DNA of 64,000 nucleotides from Petrimonas sp. (GTDB lineage Bacteria; Bacteroidota; Bacteroidia; Bacteroidales; Dysgonomonadaceae): NCBI GenBank assembly GCA_012839475.1, contig DUNG01000007.1, positions 62,001 to 126,000 of the forward strand, read 5' to 3'. Shown piece by piece: positions 17,673 to 27,986 of this stretch (position 1 is its first letter; each line of letters starts with the position of its first letter). The notes under the pieces were generated by a model. It saw only the letters and a program-made list of their open reading frames with translations, ran no database searches and was not told where the DNA came from. The position numbers and the translations under genes were made by a program.

Positions 17673-19703
17673 ATGCGATTTCAACTTACGTCTGACTTTA
17701 AACCGACCGGTGATCAGCCCGAAGCTATCGCGGCACTCGTGGAGGGGCTTCAACAGAAGGTGCCCTACCAAACCTTGCTGGGAGTCACGGGATCGGGGAA
17801 AACGTTCACGATCGCTAACGTGATCGCTCAAGTGAACAAGCCGACGCTGGTGTTGAGCCATAACAAGACGCTGGCCGCACAGCTGTACAGCGAGTTCAAG
17901 GGGTTCTTTCCGAACAACGCGGTGGAGTATTTCGTTTCTTACTACGATTACTACCAACCGGAAGCCTATATACCCACTACCGACACCTACATCGAGAAGG
18001 ATCTCGCGATTAACGACGAGATCGAGAAACTCAGGCTCGCCACCACCTCGTCTCTCCTCTCGGGAAGGAACGACGTGATCGTGGTCTCCTCCGTCTCCTG
18101 CCTCTACGGTATTGGCAACCCGGAGGACTTTAACAAGACCATCATCGAGGTGAGTGAGGGACAGACCATGGAGCGGGATCGCTTTCTGCGGTTGTTGGTT
18201 GACAGCCTTTACTCACGCGATGAAACCGCAGAGTTCAACCGCGGTAACTTTAGGGTCAAGGGGGATACCGTGGAGCTCTTCTTGGCCTATCACGACTATA
18301 TCATTCGGGTTATTTTCTGGGGTGACGAGATCGAGTCAATCGAGTCGGTTGACCCCCTGACGGGTCTTACCATCGAGCGGCTGACCTCCTACCGGATTTT
18401 CCCGGCCAACCTGTTCGTGACGACCCGTGAGCGTATCAACCGGGCGGTAGATGAGATTTTGGTCGACCTGGGGAAGCAGGTGGAGTTCTTTCGCTCTATC
18501 GACAAACCCCTGGAAGCAAAGCGGCTTTACGAGCGGGTGACGTACGATGTGGAGATGATCAAGGAGATTGGTTACTGTTCGGGGATAGAGAACTACTCCC
18601 GCTACTTTGACGGGCGGGCACCGGGTACCCGCCCCTTTTGCCTGCTCGACTTTTTCCCGGACGACTACCTGACGGTGATTGACGAGAGTCACGTGACGGT
18701 GCCCCAGATACGGGCCATGTACGGGGGCGACCACTCCCGGAAGCTGAACCTGGTGGAGTACGGGTTCCGGCTACCGGCCGCGATTGATAACCGGCCCCTC
18801 ACCTTCGACGAGTTCGAATCGCTTACCCCGGAAATCATTTTCGTGAGCGCGACGCCGGCCGATTACGAGCTGGAGAAGTCGGAGGGGATCGTGGTGGACC
18901 AGTTGGTGCGTCCCACGGGCCTGCTCGACCCGCCCATCGACGTGCGCCCGAGCCTTAACCAGATAGACGACCTGATGGAGGAGATCCAGCAGCGGGTGGA
19001 GAGGAGCGAGCGGGTGTTGGTCACCACCCTCACCAAGCGGATGGCCGAAGAGTTGACCGACTACCTGGCGAATCACGGTGTGCGGTGCAACTACATCCAC
19101 TCGGACGTTGAGACGCTGGACCGGGTGAAGATCATGGATGACCTTCGCCAAGGGGTATTCGACGTACTGATAGGGGTGAACCTGCTGAGGGAGGGACTGG
19201 ATCTGCCCGAAGTGTCGCTGGTAGCCGTGCTGGATGCCGATAAAGAGGGGTTCCTACGCTCCCATCGCTCGCTCACTCAGACCGCGGGGAGAGCGGCACG
19301 CAACGTGAACGGGAAGGTGATCTTTTATGCTGACAAGGTGACCGATAGCATGAGGATGACCATCGATGAGACCAACCGTCGGCGCGAAAAACAGATGCGC
19401 TACAACGAACAACACGGTATCACGCCCATGCAAATTAAAAAGGGTCGCTCCTCGGCCCTGTCGAGGGAGTACACCTCTACAATGGAGGCAAGGGCGTACG
19501 TGGAACCGGATTACAGCGCGCTGGTCGCAGAGCCGGTAGTGGAGTACACCTCTACCGATGACTTGCGGAAGCGTATTGAGCAGACCCGTCAGGCGATGCA
19601 CGCGGCCGCGAAAAAATTGGAGTTCCTGGAGGCCGCACAGCTGCGTGACCACTTGATCCTGCTTGAGGATAGGTTGAAAGAGTCACGCCGGTCAAATGCT
19701 TAA
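17673..19703 (+). CDS. uvrB: Excinuclease ABC subunit B
   Basis: FKPTGDQPEAIAALVEG, LLGVTGSGKTFTIANVI, YYQPEAYIP, DFFPDDYLTVIDESHVT, C-terminal UVR motif. Confidence 0.98.
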   Translation: MRFQLTSDFKPTGDQPEAIAALVEGLQQKVPYQTLLGVTGSGKTFTIANVIAQVNKPTLVLSHNKTLAAQLYSEFKGFFPNNAVEYFVSYYDYYQPEAYIPTTDTYIEKDLAINDEIEKLRLATTSSLLSGRNDVIVVSSVSCLYGIGNPEDFNKTIIEVSEGQTMERDRFLRLLVDSLYSRDETAEFNRGNFRVKGDTVELFLAYHDYIIRVIFWGDEIESIESVDPLTGLTIERLTSYRIFPANLFVTTRERINRAVDEILVDLGKQVEFFRSIDKPLEAKRLYERVTYDVEMIKEIGYCSGIENYSRYFDGRAPGTRPFCLLDFFPDDYLTVIDESHVTVPQIRAMYGGDHSRKLNLVEYGFRLPAAIDNRPLTFDEFESLTPEIIFVSATPADYELEKSEGIVVDQLVRPTGLLDPPIDVRPSLNQIDDLMEEIQQRVERSERVLVTTLTKRMAEELTDYLANHGVRCNYIHSDVETLDRVKIMDDLRQGVFDVLIGVNLLREGLDLPEVSLVAVLDADKEGFLRSHRSLTQTAGRAARNVNGKVIFYADKVTDSMRMTIDETNRRREKQMRYNEQHGITPMQIKKGRSSALSREYTSTMEARAYVEPDYSALVAEPVVEYTSTDDLRKRIEQTRQAMHAAAKKLEFLEAAQLRDHLILLEDRLKESRRSNA

Positions 19704-19742
19704 GAAAACAACAATCAATATCAAATTTTAAATTTTAGTCAT

Positions 19743-21407
19743 ATGAAATCAGACATTCAAATTGCTAGGGAAACACCATTGAAGCCTATCACAGAGGTGG
19801 CAGGGAGTATCGGGATGAACCGCGAAGAGGTCATCAGCTATGGAAAACACATGGCGAAAATACCCATTCACCTGCTTAAGGAGGAGCAGATGGGTAAAAG
19901 CAACTTGATTTTGGTAACCGCGATTACGGCAACCAAGGCGGGAATCGGGAAGACTACCGTCTCCATCGGCCTGTCGCAGGGGTTGAACAAGATCGGTAAA
20001 AAGGCGATCGTCGTATTGCGTGAACCGTCGCTGGGACCGGTCTTCGGGATGAAGGGTGGGGCCGCCGGGGGCGGGTACGCGCAGGTGCTGCCGATGGAGA
20101 ACATTAACCTCCATTTCACCGGTGACTTTCACGCGGTGACCACGGCGCACAACACCATCTCCGCGATGCTCGATAACTATATATTCCGGGTACGGGGTAC
20201 GGAAGATGCTATCAAGGAGGTGCTTTGGAAGCGGGTGCTGGACGTGAACGACCGTAGCCTGCGCTACATCGTAACGGGGTTGGGGGCCGGTAACGGCGTT
20301 CCCCAAGAGGCGGGATTCGATATCACGGCTGCATCGGAGCTGATGGCCATCCTCTGCTTGGCATCTGACTTGGATGACCTTCGTCGTCGGATCGATAATA
20401 TCCTGCTGGGTTATCGTGTAAGCGGTGAGCCTTTTACCGTGAAAGATTTGGGGGTAGGAGGGGCCATCACCGTCTTGATGAAGGATGCCCTTAACCCTAA
20501 CCTGGTGCAAACTACCGAGAATACACCCGCGTTCGTACATGGGGGACCTTTCGCCAATATCGCTCACGGCTGCAACTCGGTACTGGCAACCAAGATGGCG
20601 ATGTCGTACGGCGACTACGTGATTACCGAAGCCGGCTTCGGGGCGGACCTGGGCGCGGAGAAGTTCTTCAACATCAAGTGTCGGAAGAGCGGGCTGCGTC
20701 CCAAGTTGACGGTGATTGTTGCGACCGTTCAGGGGCTGAAGATGCATGGTGGTACTCCCGAGAAAGAGATCAAGGCACCCGATATGGAGGGGCTGAAAAA
20801 GGGATTGGAGAACCTGGGTAAGCATCTTGACAATCTGGCCGGCTTTGGGCAGACGGTGGTCGTGGCATTCAACAAGTATGCTTTCGATACCCCGTCAGAG
20901 ATCGAGGTCGTTCGCCAGTTCTGCGAACAGCGGGGTGTATCCTTCGCGGTGAACGAGGCCTTCGCGAAGGGGGGCGAGGGGGCTGTAGAGCTAGCTCAAG
21001 TCGTGGTTGATGCTATTGAGAACAGGCCATCTCCCGATTTGCAGTTCACCTACGATGATGACGAGGATATCAAGACCAAGATCAACAAGGTGGCTACCGG
21101 AATCTACGGCGCCAAGGAAGTGGTGTTGAGCAGTCAGGCGCAAAGGAAGTTGAAGCGTATCGAGGGAACGCCACTGGCCAAGCTGCCGGTCTGCATTGCC
21201 AAAACGCAGTTCTCTTTCTCCGCTGACCCGAATTGGTATGGGGTGGCGAAAGATTTCCAATTTGTAATTAACGATTTGGTCATCAATCAGGGATCAGAGT
21301 TTATCGTGGCGATTGCTGGACAGATGATGCGCATGCCAGGGCTTTCTGCAGACCCGCAAGCGAAGCGTATCGATATCGTTAACGGTGAAGTGGAAGGGTT
21401 GAGTTAA
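19743..21407 (+). CDS. fhs: Formate--tetrahydrofolate ligase
   Basis: [58 protein letters not shown]. Confidence 0.97.
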   Translation: MKSDIQIARETPLKPITEVAGSIGMNREEVISYGKHMAKIPIHLLKEEQMGKSNLILVTAITATKAGIGKTTVSIGLSQGLNKIGKKAIVVLREPSLGPVFGMKGGAAGGGYAQVLPMENINLHFTGDFHAVTTAHNTISAMLDNYIFRVRGTEDAIKEVLWKRVLDVNDRSLRYIVTGLGAGNGVPQEAGFDITAASELMAILCLASDLDDLRRRIDNILLGYRVSGEPFTVKDLGVGGAITVLMKDALNPNLVQTTENTPAFVHGGPFANIAHGCNSVLATKMAMSYGDYVITEAGFGADLGAEKFFNIKCRKSGLRPKLTVIVATVQGLKMHGGTPEKEIKAPDMEGLKKGLENLGKHLDNLAGFGQTVVVAFNKYAFDTPSEIEVVRQFCEQRGVSFAVNEAFAKGGEGAVELAQVVVDAIENRPSPDLQFTYDDDEDIKTKINKVATGIYGAKEVVLSSQAQRKLKRIEGTPLAKLPVCIAKTQFSFSADPNWYGVAKDFQFVINDLVINQGSEFIVAIAGQMMRMPGLSADPQAKRIDIVNGEVEGLS

Positions 21408-21417
21408 TACTCACTCG

Positions 21418-22866
21418 TTACAGGCTATCCCCGAAATCTTCCCTGAACTTATTTAACAGCTTCTGTGGCCAGTCGCTTACCGGTTCCAGGCCACCCATGA
21501 AGGAGCGAAACATTGGAGGCTCTTCCACGAAACGCAACCCGTCGATCAGTTCACGGTTCTCGTAGAGCCAAGTTACGCGGTCAACTACGTACTTGATCTG
21601 CGACAAGGTGAACACGCGGCGTGGCACGGCCAGTCGCACCAGCTCCATATCGGCGCAGGGCTCGTTGCCATCCTCGTCCCGTTGGCTCGACATGGTACCC
21701 CTCTCCATGCCCCGGATACCTGAAACCAGGTATAGCGCGGCGGCGAGGGAAGCGGCCGGGTACTCTTTTTGCGGGATGTGCTTGCAAATCTCCATCGCGT
21801 TCAGGTGTGCGCCCAGTACTCCTGCCGGTTTAACCATGGGTACCCCGTTCGCGTCCAGGGCGTTCACCAGGTAAGCGATAAAACTGAGGCTTTGGCTAAT
21901 CATCGTCTCGTCGATTGTTTCGTAGAGACCCACCGCCATTGACTCCATTTCGCGTACGGATATTCCCCCGTAGGTGAGAAACCCCTCGAATAGCGGGATT
22001 AATGGACTCAGCTCTTTGTAGATATCGGTGTTGTTCGTACAGATGCCACCTCCCCGTGAGGAACTAAGCTTGCGGGCGGAGAAGTAGACGATATCGGCCA
22101 AGCCCGTCATGGTCTGGATCACTTCGGGCAGCGTGCTCTCTTTGAATTCCTCTTCCCGTTGAATCACCAGGTAGGCATTCTCGCCCAGGAGGCTGGCGTC
22201 CAGTACCAGGCGGATATTGTACTTATCGGCGATAGCCCGTACATCCCGAAGGTTTTGGATGGAGAATGGTTGGCCTCCGATCAGGTTGGTGGAAGCCTCC
22301 ATCCGGATGTAGGGAACGTTTTCCGCCCCGTGGATTTGAATGACCTCCTCCAGCTTTTCGATATTTATGTTACCCTTGAACGGGTGTGTGGAATCGATCA
22401 CGTACGCCTCATCGTACAACAACTCTATGATCTTGCCTCCGTGCTGCGTAATATGCGCTAGTAAAGTGGAAAAGCGGTAGTTCATCGGGATTAGGTTTCC
22501 CTTTTTCACGTACGCGTACGAAATGATATTCTCGGCGGCGCGTCCCTGATGCACGGGTAGGTAATACTTCTTTCCCAGCACGTCTTCCACCGCTTGCTTC
22601 AGGCGGAAGAAACTTTGCGACCCGGCGTAGGCGTCATCAGCCTGCATCATGGCTGCCAATTGCTTGTCACTCAATGCATTCGTTCCGCTGTCGGTGAGCA
22701 TGTCAATGAACACGTCTTTCGTGGTTAGCCGGTACGTGTTGAACATGCCCTCTTGCAAAGCCTCTAGCCTTCTCTCGATAGGAACCATCTGGATCTTTTG
22801 TACTACCCTTACCTTATGTAGCTCTAACGGGATCTGTTCCCCGCTGTAAAATTTAATTTCGTTCAT
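21418..22866 (-). CDS. Tryptophanase/tyrosine phenol-lyase family beta-eliminating lyase (paralog 1)
   Basis: LLTDSGTNALSDKQLAAMMQADDAYAGSQSFFRL, PVHQGRAAENII, PLP-Lys region YFSARKLSSSRGGGICTN. Confidence 0.85.
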   Translation of the reverse strand: MNEIKFYSGEQIPLELHKVRVVQKIQMVPIERRLEALQEGMFNTYRLTTKDVFIDMLTDSGTNALSDKQLAAMMQADDAYAGSQSFFRLKQAVEDVLGKKYYLPVHQGRAAENIISYAYVKKGNLIPMNYRFSTLLAHITQHGGKIIELLYDEAYVIDSTHPFKGNINIEKLEEVIQIHGAENVPYIRMEASTNLIGGQPFSIQNLRDVRAIADKYNIRLVLDASLLGENAYLVIQREEEFKESTLPEVIQTMTGLADIVYFSARKLSSSRGGGICTNNTDIYKELSPLIPLFEGFLTYGGISVREMESMAVGLYETIDETMISQSLSFIAYLVNALDANGVPMVKPAGVLGAHLNAMEICKHIPQKEYPAASLAAALYLVSGIRGMERGTMSSQRDEDGNEPCADMELVRLAVPRRVFTLSQIKYVVDRVTWLYENRELIDGLRFVEEPPMFRSFMGGLEPVSDWPQKLLNKFREDFGDSL

Positions 22867-22915
22867 GAATTTTCATACAATTATTTTATCTCTATATTTT
22901 GGTGTATGGAACCTT
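22867..22915 (-). promoter_or_regulatory. Shared leader element, copy 2 (AAGGTTCCATACACC ... ATAATTGTATGAAA)
   Basis: Reverse strand aaggttccatacaccaaaatatagagataaaataattgtatgaaaattcATG. Confidence 0.55.
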
Positions 22916-22961
22916 GGATGTTTAAAATAATCATGTCGGTTTCGTACGCTTGTATCTTTTA

Positions 22962-24101
22962 TTAATAGTTGTTCTTTCCTACCCACATTAGATCGCTCAT
23001 GATGCCGTCGGAGATGAAAAGTCCATCACGGGTCAGTTTTAGCACCTCCTTTTCGGTCACGAGCAGTTTTTGATTGATATACTTCTGGGCGTTTTTGAGA
23101 CAGTAGCGGTGTAGCTCCTCGCCAAAACGGTACTTGAGTTCCGGTAGATTTACTCCCCATGTAGTACGTAGTCCCGTGAGGATAAGTTCGTTGTAGTGAT
23201 CAGTCGGGCTTAGGTGTTCCCTGTCACAGTACGGTTCACCGGATCTCACGCCGTGGATGTATTCGGTGATGGAGGCAACATTCCACGAACGGCTGTCGCC
23301 ATCGAAAGAGTGCGCGGAAGGGCCCAGTCCCAGGTATTTTTCGCCCCTCCAGTAGGCGGAGTTGTGCTGGGAGAAAAAGCCCTCTTTTCCGAACGCCGAC
23401 ACCTCGTAGTGAATAAAGTCATTTTGGGTCATCCAGTCAATCAGCATTGCGAACATGGTGGTGCTGCTCTCCTCGTCCACCGGTGTTATTTTTCCCGTTT
23501 GTAACAGTGTATGCATCGGGGTCTTCTCTTCGTAGATCAGGTGATAAGCCGACAGGTGCGGTACCTGTAGCCCGATCGCCCGGTTTAGGTTCTCTTGCCA
23601 CACCTCCTCGGTTTGCCCTGGCAAACCGTAAATCAGGTCGATGCTGATATTATGAAACCCCTGTTCCTGGGCGCGTTTCACGGCATCAGTGGCCTCTTGG
23701 GCAGTGTGACGGCGGCTCAGGAATCGTAGCTCCTGATCATTGAAGCTTTGTACGCCAAGGCTCAGTCGGTTTACCGGTTGTTGGGCAAGAAGCATGAGGT
23801 ACCCTTCCGTCAGGTCATCGGGATTGGCCTCAAGGGTCACCTCGGCCGTGGGTTCAATGGGATAGTAACGGTATAGCGTTTCGAAGATGGCATCAAGGTG
23901 TTTCACCTGGAGACGCGATGGGGTACCTCCACCAAAGTAAACAGTTTTTACCGGCTCGTCAACCTCACCCTTTCTTGACTCCGCTTCCAAACGGAGGACA
24001 TCAATGAAGGCATCTACCCTTGTCTCGTCAGTGGTAGAGAAGAAGTCGCAGTAGCTGCAACGGCTTTTGCAGAATGGGATATGGATGTAGAGACCCGCCA
24101 C
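22962..24101 (-). CDS. hemW: Radical SAM heme chaperone HemW
   Basis: MAGLYIHIPFCKSRCSYCDFFS, GGGTPS, YEVSAFGKEGFFSQHNSAYWRGEKYLGLGPSAHSF. Confidence 0.95.
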   Translation of the reverse strand: MAGLYIHIPFCKSRCSYCDFFSTTDETRVDAFIDVLRLEAESRKGEVDEPVKTVYFGGGTPSRLQVKHLDAIFETLYRYYPIEPTAEVTLEANPDDLTEGYLMLLAQQPVNRLSLGVQSFNDQELRFLSRRHTAQEATDAVKRAQEQGFHNISIDLIYGLPGQTEEVWQENLNRAIGLQVPHLSAYHLIYEEKTPMHTLLQTGKITPVDEESSTTMFAMLIDWMTQNDFIHYEVSAFGKEGFFSQHNSAYWRGEKYLGLGPSAHSFDGDSRSWNVASITEYIHGVRSGEPYCDREHLSPTDHYNELILTGLRTTWGVNLPELKYRFGEELHRYCLKNAQKYINQKLLVTEKEVLKLTRDGLFISDGIMSDLMWVGKNNY

Positions 24102-24108
24102 TTGTGGC

Positions 24109-24930
24109 TTATTGCTTATCCAAAATTTCCTTCACGAGCAATGGTTCATCAGTGGTGATATAATTCACCTTCAAGTCGATCATTTTTTGGATCTCTTCGG
24201 GATTGTTCACGGTCCACACGTTCACCTTCTGCCCCAACTCGTGCGCTTCTTTCACCCATTCGGGGTTTTTTTGAAAGACACTGAAGTTGTAATCAGGGCC
24301 ACTTGCCTTCATCTTGGAAAGGGCTTCAGGTGCCAGGTCACCGTTTAGGTAGTAAACCGGTGCGTTGGGCGCTAACTCTCTCGTTTGCTGAACGAGGTGA
24401 AGGGAAAAAGAGATGTATTCCACCTTGTCGGATAAGCCTTTCGCATTGACCATGTCGATTACCTTTACCGCGAGCTCATCCTCTTGCTCCTTGGTTCTAT
24501 GGGGCTTGAATTCGATGATGAGTTTCGTGTGTATACACCGGGCAAAGGCATCGAGGTACTCTTCCACGGTGGGCAGGGGTTCACCATTAGCCAGCGTAAC
24601 CTTACGTAAGGTCGCGAAAGGGGTGTCCTGAACGACCAGTTTCTCACCGTCGAGTGTCACGTCAGCATCGTGGTTCACCACCGGTATACCATCTGACGAT
24701 AGCCAGATGTCCACTTCCGAGCCATATGCTTTTATCGAGTCGGCTTTCATCAACGCGTCGATGGAGTTTTGTGCTGATCCATTGATCTTCCAATAACCGC
24801 GGTGTGCGATGATCTCTTGCGACTGTACCGAGGTACTCACCAAAAGCAGACAGAGACCAAGTAGGATGTGTCCCCGTGATGGTGTAACAAGACCTTCGCC
24901 TAGAAGGCGGAAGGGGTTATGTAATGGCAT
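24109..24930 (-). CDS. Glycerophosphodiester phosphodiesterase
   Basis: IIAHRGYWKINGSAQNSIDAL, EVDIWLSSDGIPVVNHD, WTVNNPEE. Confidence 0.92.
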   Translation of the reverse strand: MPLHNPFRLLGEGLVTPSRGHILLGLCLLLVSTSVQSQEIIAHRGYWKINGSAQNSIDALMKADSIKAYGSEVDIWLSSDGIPVVNHDADVTLDGEKLVVQDTPFATLRKVTLANGEPLPTVEEYLDAFARCIHTKLIIEFKPHRTKEQEDELAVKVIDMVNAKGLSDKVEYISFSLHLVQQTRELAPNAPVYYLNGDLAPEALSKMKASGPDYNFSVFQKNPEWVKEAHELGQKVNVWTVNNPEEIQKMIDLKVNYITTDEPLLVKEILDKQ

Positions 24931-24962
24931 ACGAATGATTTATTTACGGTTGATTGAGACCC

Positions 24963-26411
24963 TTACAGGCTATCCCCGAAGTCTTCTCTAAACTTATTCA
25001 ACAGTTTCTGTGGCCAATCGCTCACAGGCTCCATACCACCCATGAAGAAACGAAGCACCGGTGGTTCGTCCACAAAACGTAATCCGCCTACCAGCTCTCT
25101 GTTTTCGTACAACCAGGTCATGCGGTCAACCACGTACTTAATCTGCGACAAGGTGAAGACGCGACGCGGGACGGCCAGTCGCACCAACTCCATATCGGCG
25201 TAGGTCTCGTTACCGTACTCGTCCCGTTGATTCGACATGGTGCCCCTTTCCATGCCCCGGATGCCTGAGACCAGGAATAGCGCGGCGGCGAGGGCAGCGG
25301 CCGGGTACTCTTTTTGCGGGATATGCTTGCAAATCTCCATTGCATCCACGTGTGCCCCCAGCACTCCTGCCGGTTTCACCATGGGTACCCCGTTCGCGTC
25401 CAAAGCGTTCACCAGGTAAGCGATAAAGCTGGGGCTTTGGCTAATCATCGTCTCGTCGAGCGTTTCGTATAGGCCTACCGCCATCGACTCAATTTCGCGT
25501 ACGGATATACCCCCGTAGGTGAGGAACCCCTCAAAGAGCGGGATCAATGGACTCAGCTCCTTATATACATCGGTGCAGTTCGTGCAGATTCCACCTCCCC
25601 GGGAGGAACTCAGCTTACGGGCGGAGAAATATACGATATCGGACAAGCCCGTCATGATTTGCATCACTTCACCCATCGTGCTCTCTTTAAACTCCTCTTC
25701 CCGTTGAATTACCAGGTAGGCGTTTTCGCCCAAGAGGCTTGCATCCAACACTAAGCGGATATTGTACTTGTCGGCGATAGCCCGTACATCCCGCAGGTTC
25801 TGGATGGAGAACGGCTGTCCTCCGATCAGGTTGGTGGAAGCCTCCATCCGGATGTAGGGAATATTTTTCGCCCCGTTGATCTGGATGACCTCCTCCAGCT
25901 TTTCTATATTCATGTTCCCCTTGAACGGGTGCGTGGAGTCAATCACGTACGCCTCATCGTAGAGCAGTTCCACGATCTTACCACCGTATTGCGTGATATG
26001 TGCCAATGAGGTGGTGAAGTGGTAGTTCATCGGGATCAGGCTTCCCTTCTTCACGTACGCGTGCGAAATGATATTCTCCGCGGCGCGTCCCTGGTGCACG
26101 GGTAGGTAATACTTCTTTCCCAGCACATCTTCAACCGCTTGTTTCAGGCGGAAGAAACTTTGCGACCCTGCATAGGCGTCATCGGCCTGCATCATGGCTG
26201 CTAACTGTTGATCGCTCATCGCGTTTGTTCCACTATCGGTAAGCATGTCAAGGAACACGTCCTTGGTGGTTAGTCGGAACGTGTTGAATCCTGCCTCTTG
26301 TAAAGCCTCTAACCTTCTCTCGATAGGAACTAGGTGGAGCTTCTGTACCACCCTTACTTTGTGTAGCTCTAACGGGATTTGTTCCCCGCTGTAAAATTTA
26401 ATTTCGCTCAT
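24963..26411 (-). CDS. Tryptophanase/tyrosine phenol-lyase family beta-eliminating lyase (paralog 2)
   Basis: Same length (482 aa) and nearly the same sequence as 21418-22866. Confidence 0.85.
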   Translation of the reverse strand: MSEIKFYSGEQIPLELHKVRVVQKLHLVPIERRLEALQEAGFNTFRLTTKDVFLDMLTDSGTNAMSDQQLAAMMQADDAYAGSQSFFRLKQAVEDVLGKKYYLPVHQGRAAENIISHAYVKKGSLIPMNYHFTTSLAHITQYGGKIVELLYDEAYVIDSTHPFKGNMNIEKLEEVIQINGAKNIPYIRMEASTNLIGGQPFSIQNLRDVRAIADKYNIRLVLDASLLGENAYLVIQREEEFKESTMGEVMQIMTGLSDIVYFSARKLSSSRGGGICTNCTDVYKELSPLIPLFEGFLTYGGISVREIESMAVGLYETLDETMISQSPSFIAYLVNALDANGVPMVKPAGVLGAHVDAMEICKHIPQKEYPAAALAAALFLVSGIRGMERGTMSNQRDEYGNETYADMELVRLAVPRRVFTLSQIKYVVDRMTWLYENRELVGGLRFVDEPPVLRFFMGGMEPVSDWPQKLLNKFREDFGDSL

Positions 26412-26655
26412 GAATTTTCGTACGCTTGTATCTTATTGTTAATAGTTTCCCTTTCTTAGCGGATATTTGTCGCCACTATCAGTCAACAACCGTGAAATGG
26501 AAATGCAAAGGTATAATAAATATCCTAAAAAGCGAAGTGGTTTATCAAAAGTTGATGTTTTTCCGCATATTTTTTTAATACTTGAATCTACGTTTACGTT
26601 GCTGGAGTAGAAAAGAAAAATTGATGAAGATGGACCGTTTTCACTGGAAAAGTTC

Positions 26656-26663
26656 TATATTTG
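26656..26663 (+). promoter_or_regulatory. TAnnTTTG -7 element of the ROK kinase gene
   Basis: TATATTTG 44 nt upstream of the ATG. Confidence 0.5.
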
Positions 26664-26706
26664 TAAAAACAAATCTCTATTGACTAACTTTTAATAAAAC
26701 AAATCT

Positions 26707-27675
26707 ATGGACAAACCCTATGTGATAGGAATTGATGTGGGCGGAACCAATACGGTGGCCGGCATCGTGGACAAGAGAGGGCAGATTATTTTAAGCGGAA
26801 GCATTAAGACTGCCACGCATTCGGAAGTGGAAGACTACTTGGACGAGCTCACGGCTTTACTTGATGAACTCATTGAAAAAACGACCACCAAAGATCAAAT
26901 CAAGGGAATTGGTGCAGGAACACCCAACGGAAACTATTTTACCGGGTGTATCGAATTTGCCCCCAACCTGCCTTGGAAAGGAGTTGTCCCCTTCGCTCAA
27001 ATGCTTGAGGATCGGGTAGGCATTCCGGTGACCCTTACCAATGACGCGAATGCGGCGGCAATAGGTGAGATGGCCTATGGTGCGGCACGCGGGATGAAGG
27101 ACTTCATCGTGATTACCTTGGGAACAGGTGTTGGAAGTGGTATAGTGGTTAATGGGAAGCTGGTGTACGGGCACGATGGCTTTGCCGGTGAACTGGGGCA
27201 CGTGATCATGCGCCGGAACAACGGTAGGCTGTGTGGATGTGGAAGAAATGGCTGCCTTGAAGCCTACGCTTCCGCGACGGGCATGGCACGCACTGCAAGA
27301 GAATACCTCGAACTGCAACCTAACGTGCAAACCAAGTTGCGCGAGATTCCCGCGGAGGACATCACCTCTAAGGATGTCTTTGATGCCGCGATGACCGGTG
27401 ATGAAATGGCTAAGAGTATATTCAAGTTTACCGGTGAGATGCTGGGTGAAGCCTTTGCCGACTTCGTGGCTTTTTCCAGCCCCGAGGCGATTATCCTATT
27501 CGGTGGTTTATCCAAGGCTGGTGACCTTATCATGAATCCCATACGCGAAAGCATGGAGAAGAACCTGCTGACCATTTTCAAGGGCAAGATTAAGCTGTTG
27601 TTTTCCAGTTTGAAAGAGAGCGACTCGGCTGTCTTGGGTGCGAGCGCTTTAGGTTGGGAGACCAAGCAAGCCTAG
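26707..27675 (+). CDS. ROK family sugar kinase (glucokinase-like)
   Basis: GIDVGGTNTVAGIVD, LGTGVGSGIVVNGKL, zinc motif CGCGRNGCLEAYAS. Confidence 0.93.
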   Translation: MDKPYVIGIDVGGTNTVAGIVDKRGQIILSGSIKTATHSEVEDYLDELTALLDELIEKTTTKDQIKGIGAGTPNGNYFTGCIEFAPNLPWKGVVPFAQMLEDRVGIPVTLTNDANAAAIGEMAYGAARGMKDFIVITLGTGVGSGIVVNGKLVYGHDGFAGELGHVIMRRNNGRLCGCGRNGCLEAYASATGMARTAREYLELQPNVQTKLREIPAEDITSKDVFDAAMTGDEMAKSIFKFTGEMLGEAFADFVAFSSPEAIILFGGLSKAGDLIMNPIRESMEKNLLTIFKGKIKLLFSSLKESDSAVLGASALGWETKQA

Positions 27676-27696
27676 GTAAGGCGTTTAAATAGATAA

Positions 27697-27730
27697 GGGG
27701 GGTGTTGCATTGTGCGACACCCCCTTTTTT
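27697..27730 (+). terminator. Rho-independent terminator after the ROK kinase gene
   Basis: ggggggtgttgcattgtgcgacaccccctttttt. Confidence 0.88.
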
Positions 27731-27843
27731 CGATTCGTGCTGTTTAACAGGGGATGATTTCCTGGAAAAAAGTTGCAGGTAGGCCAAAAAACGTAACCAT
27801 TTTGTAACGAAATCTTCATTTAATCTTAACCGAAAAAACTGAA

Positions 27844-27870
27844 TTGTCTGGCCTTCTTTACGTACTTTTG
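27844..27870 (+). promoter_or_regulatory. Bacteroidota-type promoter (TTG ... TACTTTTG) preceding sRNA candidate
   Basis: TTG at 27844-27846, 16 nt, TACTTTTG (TAnnTTTG) at 27863-27870. Confidence 0.55.
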
Positions 27871-27876
27871 TACCGG

Positions 27877-27986
27877 ATAGTTAATAATACTATTTTTTCA
27901 TTCTCTCATTAATTAAGTGGCAAACATTCTTATGCTTTCTATGCCACGTGTCTCAGCCTGCAGTGATTGTAGGCTGTTGTTTTTTT
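27877..27986 (+). ncRNA. Candidate intergenic small RNA
   Basis: Upstream TAnnTTTG promoter; hairpins ATAGT/ACTAT and GTGGC/GCCAC; terminator-like CAGCCTGCAgtgatTGTAGGCTG + TTGTTTTTTT; no ORF. Confidence 0.45.
27954..27986 (+). terminator. Rho-independent terminator of the sRNA candidate
   Basis: 9-bp stem (one G-U) followed by TTGTTTTTTT. Confidence 0.75.

Noticed and set aside
22940-22975. Similarity between the hemW 3' end and sequence upstream of lyase paralog 2 as proof of a captured hemW remnant
   Set aside because: Beyond the shared cgtacgcttgtatctt block the resemblance is weak, so a hemW-remnant claim is not supported.
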